Positions 42,170 to 49,884 of a stretch of 64,000 nucleotides of DNA are shown piece by piece. How positions within the stretch are numbered: position 1 is the stretch's first letter; the number at the start of each line of letters is the position of its first letter. The notes beneath the pieces are model-generated. The model was not told where the DNA came from and made no database searches. It saw only the letters and a list, made by a program, of their open reading frames with translations. The DNA comes from an uncultured Ruminococcus sp. (GTDB lineage: Bacteria > Bacillota > Clostridia > Oscillospirales > Ruminococcaceae), in NCBI GenBank assembly GCA_900539835.1, contig UQDR01000006.1:38854-102853 (forward strand), given 5' to 3'. Position numbers and translations under genes: made by a program.

Positions 42170-42187
42170 ACGGGGCGAAAGCTCCGT
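42170..42187 (+). other. GNRA tetraloop hairpin
   Basis: ACGGGGC GAAA GCTCCGT, a 7-bp stem (one G-U) capped by GAAA. It is the first structured element in the 500-bp gene-free stretch 42094-42594, three bases before a tRNA-like fold. Confidence 0.6.
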
Positions 42188-42189
42188 AT

Positions 42190-42254
42190 GTCAGTATAGC
42201 ATAAGCAGTGCGGCTCTGTCCGGGTGCGTATGGGTGCAAATCCCATTGCTGACA
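42190..42254 (+). ncRNA. tRNA-like element (shortened)
   Basis: 7-bp acceptor-like stem GTCAGTA / TGCTGAC (one G-U) closes a 65-nt unit that contains a perfect T-arm (ATGGG TGCAAAT CCCAT) directly next to the 3' acceptor strand, as in a tRNA. Only 33 nt are left for D and anticodon arms, about eight fewer than normal, and no clean anticodon stem forms. CCA is not encoded (ACA follows). Either a decayed tRNA or a tRNA mimic. Confidence 0.45.
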
Positions 42255-42285
42255 ACATAGCTGTTTACCAGCAGTATAAAGATAG

Positions 42286-42362
42286 GTCGCATGATTTCCA
42301 CCTTTGAGTGCGATTTAAAAGGTGCAGGTTTGAGGTTATCCTTGCTCATAAGAAAACCTCAA
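42286..42362 (+). ncRNA. Candidate pseudoknot RNA plus hairpin
   Basis: Interleaved complementary strands form a possible H-type pseudoknot: GTCGCAT (42286-42292) with GTGCGAT (42308-42314), and CACCTTT (42299-42305) with AAAGGTG (42318-42324). A further 8-bp hairpin TTGAGGTT / AACCTCAA (42330-42362) follows, ending three bases before a tRNA-like gene. No ORF. Likely part of one longer structured transcript. Confidence 0.45.
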
Positions 42363-42365
42363 TAC

Positions 42366-42451
42366 GTCTCGTTAGCTTAATAGGTAAAAGCGTTGTTCGA
42401 ACACTACAACAAGATTTGGGTATGCAGGTTCGACTCCTGCACGAGACACCA
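42366..42451 (+). tRNA. Phage tRNA or tRNA-like gene, long variable region, abnormal anticodon loop
   Basis: 86 nt with acceptor GTCTCGT / ACGAGAC, D stem GCTT/AAGC with GG in the loop, perfect T arm GCAGG TTCGACT CCTGC, discriminator A and encoded CCA (followed by a second CCA). The anticodon stem GTTGT/ACAAC encloses nine nucleotides, TCGAACACT, instead of seven, so the anticodon is not certain (CGA if the first T is U33). The 13-nt region between anticodon and T arms is class-II-like. Confidence 0.55.
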
Positions 42452-42494
42452 CCAGTGAGGACTTCCCATCCTCCTCAATAATATTTTTGGCATT

Positions 42495-42518
42495 CAGCAG
42501 TCGTTAGGCTGCTGTTTT
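42495..42518 (+). terminator. Intrinsic terminator
   Basis: CAGCAG TCGTTAGG CTGCTG TTTT, 44 bases after the tRNA-like gene; it isolates the cargo genes that follow from upstream transcription. Confidence 0.65.
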
Positions 42519-42545
42519 GCTACTATTAAAATTTATTTGTACATA

Positions 42546-42574
42546 TTGAAAATTCTAAATGTTTGTGGTATCAT
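42546..42574 (+). promoter_or_regulatory. Promoter of the HipA/HIRAN cargo unit
   Basis: TTGAAA (42546-42551), 17-bp spacer, TATCAT (42569-42574), 20 bp before the first cargo gene. Confidence 0.6.
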
Positions 42575-42594
42575 AAAATAGGGGTTGAGTTAAG

Positions 42595-43008
42595 ATGCCA
42601 TTTGAGGAAGTAAGATATACTAATTTTGATCATTTAATTATTCCAAAAGATTATGCTGAAGCAAGTGGATGCGGAGAAAAGCACTGGCTTTATGATACAG
42701 CAGCTAAAGAAATTGTTGGTTTATTCAAATATCCCAAGAAAAATACTTATGAGCACATAGCTGAACACATGGCATCAAGTCTAGGAAATTATATTGGCAT
42801 TCCATGTGCAAAAATTGATTTAGGAACGTATTATAATAGACAGGGGTGCTTAAGCTATCTTGTTTATGATAAGAAAAGTCATCCCGAATTAGAACTTATT
42901 GAGGGTGTTAATCTATTAAAAATTCAATATCCAAATTATGATGAAAATAGATTGATTGATATAAGCACTGGAGAAAGATATTCCAGACTTTTTTCAAGAT
43001 TTAAATAG
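42595..43008 (+). pseudogene. HipA-like kinase, N-terminal part
   Basis: 137 aa. HWLYDTAAKEIVGLFKYPKK, EHMASSLGNYIGIPCAKIDLG and RQGCLSYLVYDK match the N-lobe of HipA-like (CtkA-type) Ser/Thr kinases, where the FKYP lysine binds ATP. The protein stops after SRLFSRFK, before the catalytic loop (the expected D-R-H-x-x-N) and the metal-binding Asp. The next frame, one base downstream, resembles the C-terminal end of the same family. So the gene appears to have lost its catalytic centre. Confidence 0.6.
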
Positions 43009-43009
43009 A

Positions 43010-43282
43010 ATGAAAGCCCTTGTAAACAGTAAGTCAAGATCATGTATAAAAATAAATAATAATAAGAATACTCGTCATGTAGATGTCATAAAATATGCTA
43101 TACAAAAAAATTATATACCGATAGATCTAATAATGTTTATTGTTGAGATTGTTAGTCATAGTATAGATGATTTAATAAATAGCTATTCAAAGGTTATTTC
43201 AGACCAAAGGCAACAACTTATATCATATTTTCTAAAATCAAAGATAGCATTATTAAGATCCATTTGTGAAAGGAGGATATAA
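43010..43282 (+). pseudogene. HipA-like kinase, C-terminal remnant
   Basis: 90 aa in another frame, separated by one base from the N-terminal part. NNNKNTRHVDVIKYAIQKNYI and the helical end QRQQLISYFLKSKIALL resemble the last about 80 residues of HipA-like kinases. With the part before it about 230 residues are present, against roughly 320 for intact members; about 100 residues with the active site are absent. A functional small protein cannot be excluded. Confidence 0.45.
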
Positions 43283-43959
43283 TGAATACTCTAGAAATTT
43301 ATTGGCAAAATCCTGAAACCCGAGAAAGAAGCCTTGTAGGCTTTTTAGAAGACAACGAAAATGAATATATATTTAAATATTCACAAAACGTTATTCAAGG
43401 AAAGGTAACAGGATTTAAACCTATTTATCCTTTTTTAAATTATGAAAAAGAATATAGATCTATGTCCATGTTTTCAAATTTTTTAAATAGAATACCCAGT
43501 CCTAAAAGAAATGATATAAATGATATATTAAAAAAATATGGGTTAGAAGAATATGATGAGTTTAATTTATTAGTTAAAAGTGGAGGACGTACACCAGCAG
43601 ACAACTTAGAATTTATATCACCGATTGATACAACAGCAAATAAAATTATAAGAAGTTTTTATATTGCTGGTGTATCACATGGTGAATTTTGCTTAGGTCA
43701 ATGTGATGATTCTTGTTTATCAGAAGTTACTGATTATGAAATTAAACTTTGTAAAGAACCGGATAATATACATGATCAATATGCTATTAAATTGTTAGTT
43801 GAAGGCAAAAAAATTGGTTACATTCCAAAATACTATTCTAAAAGTGTAACAGAGTTGATTAATAATAATTATAAGATAAATATATTTATTGAAAATATAA
43901 ATAATGATGAAAAAAATTGTAGAGAATGTGTTAAAGTAATACTAAAAGCAGAAAAATAA
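43282..43959 (+). CDS. HipS/HipA-N-like protein with HIRAN domain
   Basis: 225 aa, start overlapping the end of the kinase remnant (TAATG). Residues 1-115 resemble the N-terminal HipA subdomain found as a separate antitoxin-like protein in split HipA systems (LVGFLEDNENEYIFKYSQ ... FLNRIPSPKR ... SGGRTPADNLEFISP). Residues 120-225 form a HIRAN domain (FYIAGVSHG ... LCKEPDNIHDQYAIKLLVEG ... GYIPKYYS). In such modules this protein accompanies and restrains the kinase. Here it is intact while the kinase looks broken. Own terminator follows. Confidence 0.75.
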   Translation: MNTLEIYWQNPETRERSLVGFLEDNENEYIFKYSQNVIQGKVTGFKPIYPFLNYEKEYRSMSMFSNFLNRIPSPKRNDINDILKKYGLEEYDEFNLLVKSGGRTPADNLEFISPIDTTANKIIRSFYIAGVSHGEFCLGQCDDSCLSEVTDYEIKLCKEPDNIHDQYAIKLLVEGKKIGYIPKYYSKSVTELINNNYKINIFIENINNDEKNCRECVKVILKAEK

Positions 43960-43969
43960 ATATTAAACA

Positions 43970-43994
43970 AAACAGCCCCCCGGGGCTGTTTTTG
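43970..43994 (+). terminator. Intrinsic terminator of the cargo unit
   Basis: AACAGCCCC CCG GGGCTGTT TTTG: 8-9 bp GC-rich stem with T tract right after the HIRAN gene and before terS. Confidence 0.92.
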
Positions 43995-44021
43995 TTTTGC
44001 ATAAAAAGAGAGGTGGTGAAA

Positions 44022-44471
44022 GTGGCAAAAGGAAAATATCAAAGATGGCTTGAGCCTGAGGGTCTGCAATTACTTGAAGGGTGGGCAAGAGATGGACTGA
44101 CAGATGAGCAGATAGCTGACAATATGGGGATAAGCACTTCTACTTTATACGATTGGAAAAATAAATATTCGGAGATTTCGGAGGCCCTAAAAAAAGGTAA
44201 AGAAATTGTAGATATCCAAGTTGAGAATGCTTTATTAAAACGTGCTCTTGGATACAGCTACAGTGAAGTGACAACCGAAAAAGACGGAAATAAAATCAAG
44301 CAAAAAATCACCAAAAAACAAGTTATTCCCGATACTACAGCACAAATCTTTTGGCTGAAAAACAGACGTCCTGATAAATGGAGAGATAAACCACCGATTG
44401 ATGATTCTAATGCCACAGAAGCAGAACTTCCGAAACTGTTTGATACACTTGAAAGTGAGGATATCGAATGA
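44022..44471 (+). CDS. Phage terminase small subunit
   Basis: 149 aa from a GTG at 44022 (GAGAGGTGG site). N-terminal DNA-binding HTH (DEQIADNMGISTSTLYDWKNKY) that recognises the packaging site, helical oligomerisation region, and a C-terminal segment IFWLKNRRPDKWRDK typical of terS. The four-base overlap with terL supports the pairing. Confidence 0.92.
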   Translation: MAKGKYQRWLEPEGLQLLEGWARDGLTDEQIADNMGISTSTLYDWKNKYSEISEALKKGKEIVDIQVENALLKRALGYSYSEVTTEKDGNKIKQKITKKQVIPDTTAQIFWLKNRRPDKWRDKPPIDDSNATEAELPKLFDTLESEDIE

Positions 44472-45718
44472 CATTTGAGAAACTATCGCCAAAACAAAGA
44501 ATGTTGATGAAATGGTGTCATGTTCCGTCAATGCGTGATAAGTATGACGCAGTTATTTGCGATGGAGCTGTACGTTCGGGTAAAACAGTTGTAATGATTA
44601 CATCTTACATATTGTGGGCAATGAAAAATTTCAATAACGCTAACTTTGCAATCTGCGGAAAGACAGTGCAGTCAGCAGAGAGAAATATTATCACACCACT
44701 GCAAAGCATTATTGATATAACACATTATTTCCGTTTGTCGTATACAAGGTCGCTTCATATGCTGACCGTTGAAAACAAAGACATACGGAATTATTTTTAC
44801 ATATTCGGCGGTCGTGACGAGAGTTCGGCGGCGCTTATTCAAGGCTTGACTTTGTCAGGCATACTGCTTGATGAGGTCGCCTTAATGCCACAGTCTTTTG
44901 TGGAACAGGCAGTAGCAAGAACACTTTCAGTTCCAACCGCTAAGCTTTGGTTTAACTGCAACCCGGAAAATCCTAATCATTATTTCTATAAAGAATGGAT
45001 ATTAAAAGCTAATGAAAAGAAAGCATTGCATTTGCATTTTCTTATGCAGGATAATCCTATATTGACTCCTGAGGCTATAGCGAAAGCGGAAAGCAGATTT
45101 TCCGGTACTTTTTATGACCGCTTTGTCAAGGGACTATGGGTGGCAGCTGAGGGACTCATATATCCTGATCAAGCACAGGGTAAAGGCATTGTTCCTACGG
45201 TTGACAGGGATTATATCGCTTATTATGTATCATTAGATTATGGTACGCTTAATCCCTTTTCTGCCGGCCTTTGGGGTAAGTGTGACGGGGTTTGGTATCG
45301 TATAAGGGAATATTACTATAACGGAAGAGAAAAAGGAGTACTGCTTACAGATGAGGAGTATTATCGAAACTTAGTGAAGTTTATAGGCGATATAAGAATT
45401 AATTCAATAATAATTGACCCATCAGCAGCTTCTTTTATCGAATGCATTCGGCATCACGGAAGATTTGCAGTAACAAAGGCTAAAAATGATGTAGTTAGTG
45501 GCATAAGGCGAACAGCAGAAGCTTTTAAGTTAGGCAATATCAAAATAAATGATTGCTGTTCAAATTCAATTAATGAGTTTTCTCTATACCGTTGGGATGA
45601 AAAATCAACTGAGGATAAACCGATTAAGGAAAATGACCATGCTATGGACGAGATAAGATACTTTGTTAATACGATAAAAACCAATAAAGTTAGGGCAATA
45701 CAAGGATTTAGAATTTAG
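44468..45718 (+). CDS. Phage terminase large subunit (PBSX/SPP1 type)
   Basis: 416-aa packaging motor. ATPase: Walker A DGAVRSGKTVVM (about residues 32-43), Walker B LSGILLDEVALM (about 132-143). Nuclease domain from about 250: YYVSLDYGTLNPFSAGLWG carries the first acidic metal ligand, with IIIDPSA and the last acidic site near HAMDEIRYF. Powers DNA into the procapsid and cuts the genome. Confidence 0.96.
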   Translation: MTFEKLSPKQRMLMKWCHVPSMRDKYDAVICDGAVRSGKTVVMITSYILWAMKNFNNANFAICGKTVQSAERNIITPLQSIIDITHYFRLSYTRSLHMLTVENKDIRNYFYIFGGRDESSAALIQGLTLSGILLDEVALMPQSFVEQAVARTLSVPTAKLWFNCNPENPNHYFYKEWILKANEKKALHLHFLMQDNPILTPEAIAKAESRFSGTFYDRFVKGLWVAAEGLIYPDQAQGKGIVPTVDRDYIAYYVSLDYGTLNPFSAGLWGKCDGVWYRIREYYYNGREKGVLLTDEEYYRNLVKFIGDIRINSIIIDPSAASFIECIRHHGRFAVTKAKNDVVSGIRRTAEAFKLGNIKINDCCSNSINEFSLYRWDEKSTEDKPIKENDHAMDEIRYFVNTIKTNKVRAIQGFRI

Positions 45719-45729
45719 GAGGTGGAAAT

Positions 45730-47085
45730 TTGTTTACTATATCACGGGAAAAAGAGATAAACATACAGCTTGCTGCTAAGTTTATAAAAAAGCATACTGG
45801 TATGCATGTGCATTTAAATAAACTCGAAAGTTACTACAGAGGACAGCACGAGATATTAAACAGGAAGCGCAGAGATGATTTACCAAATAACAAAGTCGTG
45901 GTAAATCGTGCAAAGTATATAGCAGATATTTCAGCAGGGTATCTTGCCGGAACTCCTGTAAATTATAAATCAGAAGAAAATATTGAAGCTCTTACGGATT
46001 TGCTGAAAATTGCTGACAGTGCCACACAGGACAGTGACCTTGCTCTTGACGGTGCGATTTACGGTCGCTCATTTGAGTTGGTGTATATGTCAGATGATGA
46101 AGTGCCGGTGCCAATGCTTGCAAAAATAGCTCCTCAAAGTGCATTTGTTGTGTATGACGATACAGTGGCGCATAAGCCTGTTTTTGGAGTTGTTTATTAT
46201 ACGATATTTGATGATAATGATAGAACTACTGGATATAATTGTACTCTGTATACAGAGATGTTTACTCAAAACTTTGTTGTTGGAACATCTTATGATATTA
46301 TTTCACAAGACGAACCTACACGAAATATTTTTGGCATGGTACAACTGAATGAGATATGGAATAACCCTACTTGTCAAGGGGATTTTGAGCAGGTAATATC
46401 CTTAATTGATGCATATAACAGTCTAATGTCTAACAGGCTGAACGATAAAGACCAGTTTATTGATGCACTTCTTGCTATATATGGTGCGACACTTGGTGAT
46501 AGCCATACTGAAAAAATTGAAAATTACAAATCTATAAAAGAAACTGGTACAGTTGAACTTCCGGAGGAGGCAAAGGCAGAATATCTGACAAGACAGTTAG
46601 ATGAAGCTTCAGTAGAAATATTGAGGAAATCTCTTAAAGAAGATATACATACAATTTCATTCGTGCCGGATATGTCAGACGAGAATTTTTGCGGAAATTC
46701 TTCAGGTGTTGCAATGTCATACAAGATACTCGCTTTTGAGCTTATGACAAAAACGAAAGAACGTTTTTTCAAGGAGGGATTAAAATACCGTTTAAAGCTA
46801 TTTTATAATATTTTAGAGTTGAGAAATCAAGCTAATTTCGACTTGAACAATATTGAAATAAACATGACAAGAAGCTTGCCTTCAAATACGCAGGAAACTG
46901 CTAATATAGTAGCAACACTGCAAGGGATTTGTTCAAAAGAAACGCTTATTTCTCAGCTGCCCTTTGTTGACGATCCAGCCGATGAAATGCAAAAGCTAAA
47001 AAATGAGCAGAATGAATCTTTAGAGTATCAGCAGTCCATATTTGCAGTACATGACGGTGATGACAATGCAGATGATGAGAAGTGA
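45730..47085 (+). CDS. Phage portal protein (SPP1 gp6-like)
   Basis: 451 aa, TTG start after GGAGGTGG. N-terminal KFIKKHTGMHVHLNKLESYYRG and NRAKYIADISAGYLAG are SPP1-type portal features; the acidic C-terminus (HDGDDNADDEK) is typical. Forms the dodecameric ring at the capsid vertex. Overlaps the MuF gene. Confidence 0.93.
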   Translation: MFTISREKEINIQLAAKFIKKHTGMHVHLNKLESYYRGQHEILNRKRRDDLPNNKVVVNRAKYIADISAGYLAGTPVNYKSEENIEALTDLLKIADSATQDSDLALDGAIYGRSFELVYMSDDEVPVPMLAKIAPQSAFVVYDDTVAHKPVFGVVYYTIFDDNDRTTGYNCTLYTEMFTQNFVVGTSYDIISQDEPTRNIFGMVQLNEIWNNPTCQGDFEQVISLIDAYNSLMSNRLNDKDQFIDALLAIYGATLGDSHTEKIENYKSIKETGTVELPEEAKAEYLTRQLDEASVEILRKSLKEDIHTISFVPDMSDENFCGNSSGVAMSYKILAFELMTKTKERFFKEGLKYRLKLFYNILELRNQANFDLNNIEINMTRSLPSNTQETANIVATLQGICSKETLISQLPFVDDPADEMQKLKNEQNESLEYQQSIFAVHDGDDNADDEK

Positions 47086-48559
47086 TGAATATCTCATCAA
47101 GTGTGCCGAAAAGCGTATGGAAAGTTATATGCATACTGCTGATAAGACAGCACATAAGATAAGTGACGTTTATCAAAATGCTCTTAGAGAACTAAAGAGA
47201 CCGCTTGAAAGCATATTCAAGGGCTTGTCGGTCGGCATATCAAATGCAGAGGTAAAGAGAATACTGAACGTTGTTGACAACACGGATATTGATGAGCTTT
47301 TCAAAAAAGCTGTTGAGAATATATCTGATCCTGATACTAAGCAGATTATGCAAAACGAGTTTAAAAGACCTGCAATAAAAGCAAAGGTCAATCAGATTAA
47401 GTCGCTTTCTGAGAAGATAAAAGCTACCTGCAAGGCTGTTATTGAAAGTACAACCAAGCTTACAGATGATTGTCTTAGTGAGCTTATACCTTATGCCTAT
47501 TATCACAGTGCTTATGACAAACAGCACAGCAGCGGCATGGGAATGTTCCTGCCTTTGCTTACAGAAGAACGTATAGATGAAATACGTCTTACAAACTGGA
47601 GCGGTATTCGTTATCCTGAACGTATCAGAAACAACAGTACAAGACTTGCAGATTTGCTCACAGCAGAGGTGTTGACTGGTTTTCTTACGAAGAAAAATCA
47701 GATACGAATGGCTGAAATAATGGCACAACGAATAGCAGAGGCTTTTAACAGGTCATACACGCTGTTAAGGACAGAAGCTTGTTTTGTTACCAATCAAGCC
47801 GAACTTCAGAGCTATGTTGATAATGCTGTGCAGAAATATAGATACGTCGCTGTACTTGATATGCGTACATCAAAGATGTGCAGGCTACTTGACGGACAGG
47901 AGTTTGATGTTGACAAGGCTATAGTTGGTATTAACTTTCCGCCGTTACATCCACATTGCCGGTCAACGACACGTCCGATTATTGACGGAGAGGATTTATC
48001 CGAACAGGAACGCAATGCACTTGACCCTGAAACTGGCGAAACAATGACTGTTCCTGCGGATATGACTTATGGCGAGTGGTATGATAAGTATGTTAATAAG
48101 GCAAAACCAATAGACTTATTCAATGACTATGATGTATCAGAAAATTATGAAATAACATCACAAAAAATAGTTGATGATTTAAGCACCAGTGCTATTGGGC
48201 GTCAAACACTTAGAGATGTAGAAAATCTTCCAAAAAGAATTAAACTTACTACTGAATATAAAGAAAATGGAGTTCGTGGGGATGAACTAAACGGAGAAAT
48301 TAGAATATTTCTCCGTAATTGTAAAGATGAAAAATGGGCAGCACGTACTATAATTCATGAATGCACTCACTGGAAATATGGAATAGGCTATAGTCAGTGG
48401 TCAGAAGCTGTATGTGTTGCACAAGAATTAAAACATGCTCGTAACCGTGATTATTTGACAATATCAGAGAAAAGGAGTATAATAAAAGCAGTAAAGGAAA
48501 CATATCCTGAATTGAATTGGAAAAATGGAGGAATGACTAATGGCAGAAAAAAGCGTTGA
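47072..48559 (+). CDS. MuF-type minor head protein with C-terminal HExxH toxin-like domain
   Basis: 495 aa from the ATG at 47072 (other in-frame ATGs at 47042-47075 are possible). Residues about 1-230 are helical SPP1 gp7-like; the MuF domain follows (MRTSKMCRLLDGQEFD ... GINFPPLHPHCRSTTRPI, about 265-310). After a linker ending YDKYVNKAKPIDLF (about 350) the fold changes. The tip has ARTIIHECTHWKYG with a zincin motif HECTH (about 429-433) and a later Glu/His-rich helix. Phage MuF proteins often carry exchangeable toxin tips; this looks like a metallopeptidase type. Confidence 0.8.
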   Translation: MMRSDEYLIKCAEKRMESYMHTADKTAHKISDVYQNALRELKRPLESIFKGLSVGISNAEVKRILNVVDNTDIDELFKKAVENISDPDTKQIMQNEFKRPAIKAKVNQIKSLSEKIKATCKAVIESTTKLTDDCLSELIPYAYYHSAYDKQHSSGMGMFLPLLTEERIDEIRLTNWSGIRYPERIRNNSTRLADLLTAEVLTGFLTKKNQIRMAEIMAQRIAEAFNRSYTLLRTEACFVTNQAELQSYVDNAVQKYRYVAVLDMRTSKMCRLLDGQEFDVDKAIVGINFPPLHPHCRSTTRPIIDGEDLSEQERNALDPETGETMTVPADMTYGEWYDKYVNKAKPIDLFNDYDVSENYEITSQKIVDDLSTSAIGRQTLRDVENLPKRIKLTTEYKENGVRGDELNGEIRIFLRNCKDEKWAARTIIHECTHWKYGIGYSQWSEAVCVAQELKHARNRDYLTISEKRSIIKAVKETYPELNWKNGGMTNGRKKR

Positions 48560-48725
48560 TTTATTAACCAAATTGCAAAAAGGCGAAATGGTTGAATGTT
48601 TAAAATGTCATAAAGGTCATTACATTCCTTATAATACGACTCCGGATAAAGCTCATTATTTTAGTTGTTCTAATAAAGAGTGTGATGGCCATTTTCATTG
48701 GGACCCAGTAATTAATATTGAATAA
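48540..48725 (+). CDS. Small zinc-ribbon-like protein, possible immunity or accessory partner
   Basis: 61 aa overlapping the MuF end by 20 bases, with a GGAGG site. Contains MVECLKCHKGHYIP and FSCSNKECDGHFHW, two Cys pairs fit for one zinc. The position straight after a polymorphic-toxin tip is where immunity genes are usually found, but no immunity family is recognised. Confidence 0.6.
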   Translation: MAEKSVDLLTKLQKGEMVECLKCHKGHYIPYNTTPDKAHYFSCSNKECDGHFHWDPVINIE

Positions 48726-48747
48726 AAAGAAGATTGAGGGTGGTTTA

Positions 48748-49125
48748 ATGAAAAGCAAGTCATTGAAGATTATATTTTTTATAACGAGTATAGTCGTTTT
48801 AGTTGGTATAATAACAGGAATTGTGATGTATCGTAGAACGGCTTGGAAAAGAAATTTTGAAATAAAGTATTTAGACTATGATGATGGGGTGTATTCATAT
48901 TCAATTACTAACTTGACACAAAATACATATAAAAATGTTAAAGCTGTTATACATGTTGATAATTCTGGATATGATTATTCATTTGAATCATTAGTCGGAA
49001 CGATTCATCAAAACGAAACAGTTGAGTATGAACTTTATTTTAATGAGGCTAAAAAAGTAGCAGAAGAGAAAAATATAAAGTTGCTTATGGCAAATCTTGA
49101 TATTGAAAGGCTTACATGGTCTTAA
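48748..49125 (+). CDS. Single-pass membrane protein, unknown
   Basis: 125 aa from the ATG at 48748 (GAGGGTGG site). One helix (about 6-27), then an extracellular beta domain similar in style to FxLYD-type folds (FEIKYLDYDDGVYSYSITN, KNVKAVIHVDNSGYDYS, TVEYELYF). Located in the variable tract behind the MuF gene, before a terminator. Could be the membrane-sited partner of the toxin tip; this is inference. Confidence 0.6.
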   Translation: MKSKSLKIIFFITSIVVLVGIITGIVMYRRTAWKRNFEIKYLDYDDGVYSYSITNLTQNTYKNVKAVIHVDNSGYDYSFESLVGTIHQNETVEYELYFNEAKKVAEEKNIKLLMANLDIERLTWS

Positions 49126-49133
49126 AATATTTT

Positions 49134-49163
49134 AAACCGTTCTATAAAATAGGGCGGTTTTTG
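49134..49163 (+). terminator. Intrinsic terminator inside the late tract
   Basis: AAACCGTTCTAT AAA ATAGGGCGGTTT with T tract: 12-bp stem including two G-U pairs. It separates the current MuF cassette from the orphan cassette. Confidence 0.8.
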
Positions 49164-49171
49164 TATTATAA

Positions 49172-49444
49172 GCAGCACTTCAAAAAAACGAAGTGATATA
49201 TATTGGAAACAATAAATCTTACGAAGGAGTTGGTGGACATCTCTTTGCAATAGCGGCTCAAACTTCCGTTGATAAAGGATATGGTGGTTTCATTTATTTT
49301 GAAGCAAAAAATATAGAATTAGTTCAACACTATCAAGAAGCATTTGGTGGAAAGCTTATAGGCGGAGTACACCAATATCGAATGATTATTGATGAGGACG
49401 CAGCCAAAGAGTTGTTAAGTAAATATACGCTGAAAGGAGAATAA
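49172..49444 (+). pseudogene. Orphan GNAT-like C-terminal toxin tip
   Basis: The frame is open from 49172 (AALQKNEVIYIGNN...) with no good start codon; the first possible is a GTG at 49193 without a ribosome site. YEGVGGHLFAIAAQTSVDKG contains a GNAT acetyl-CoA loop and is followed by GGFIYFEAKN, EAFGGKLIGGVHQYRMIID. It resembles the GNAT tips found at the ends of phage MuF proteins, here without the delivery domain: a displaced cassette. Confidence 0.55.
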
Positions 49445-49446
49445 CT

Positions 49447-49656
49447 ATGTCTGAGCAAGATATTAGAAACATGAAAAAATTAGACGAGTTAGCTGAAAAG
49501 GCCGGGGGCTATGTCGCACTTCCGAATTCATCAAACCGCAGTAATAAATTTGACGAAGATTTTTCGGTAATGCGTAGATATTGCATAAAAAACAACAAAA
49601 AATTTTCGGAATTGACAGAAAAAGATTATGAAAGAATGGGAATAAGACCATTTTAA
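49447..49656 (+). CDS. Small protein following the GNAT cassette
   Basis: 69 aa, ATG preceded by AAAGGAGAATA, two bases after the GNAT frame. Charged, helical: MSEQDIRNMKKLDELAEKAG and NNKKFSELTEKDYERMGIRP. Probably the partner (immunity or accessory gene) of the orphan cassette; not recognised otherwise. Confidence 0.6.
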   Translation: MSEQDIRNMKKLDELAEKAGGYVALPNSSNRSNKFDEDFSVMRRYCIKNNKKFSELTEKDYERMGIRPF

Positions 49657-49689
49657 CAGCTTATTAGCTCATAAAGTTACAAACTGAAT

Positions 49690-49725
49690 AATAGCACGTT
49701 GATTAATTTCAGCGTGCTATTTTTA
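49690..49725 (+). terminator. Intrinsic terminator
   Basis: ATAGCACGTTGA / TTCAGCGTGCTAT stem (one bulge) with TTTTT tail, ending the toxin-cassette tract. Confidence 0.8.
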
Positions 49726-49753
49726 TACCTAAAATCAGACTGGAGGTGATAAC

Positions 49754-49882
49754 ATGATAATAGGAGATAAGGAGATAAAAGAAATAATAGTTACCACAAA
49801 GGATGATGAGCTTGTGGCAACTATTACAGATGAAAATATTATTGCGGAGAATAGTTTTAATGTAATACTGAGGGGCGATTAA
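49754..49882 (+). CDS. Small hypothetical phage protein (42 aa)
   Basis: ATG at 49754 behind a strong CTGGAGGTGAT site. Product MIIGDKEIKEIIVTTKDDEL ending VILRGD, beta-rich. Placed before the scaffold gene; unknown. Confidence 0.55.
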   Translation: MIIGDKEIKEIIVTTKDDELVATITDENIIAENSFNVILRGD

Positions 49883-49884
49883 GA

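Noticed and set aside
42094..42594. GOLLD or ROOL RNA
   Set aside because: The region is far shorter (about 270-350 nt of structure) than these RNAs, and I cannot recognise their conserved elements.
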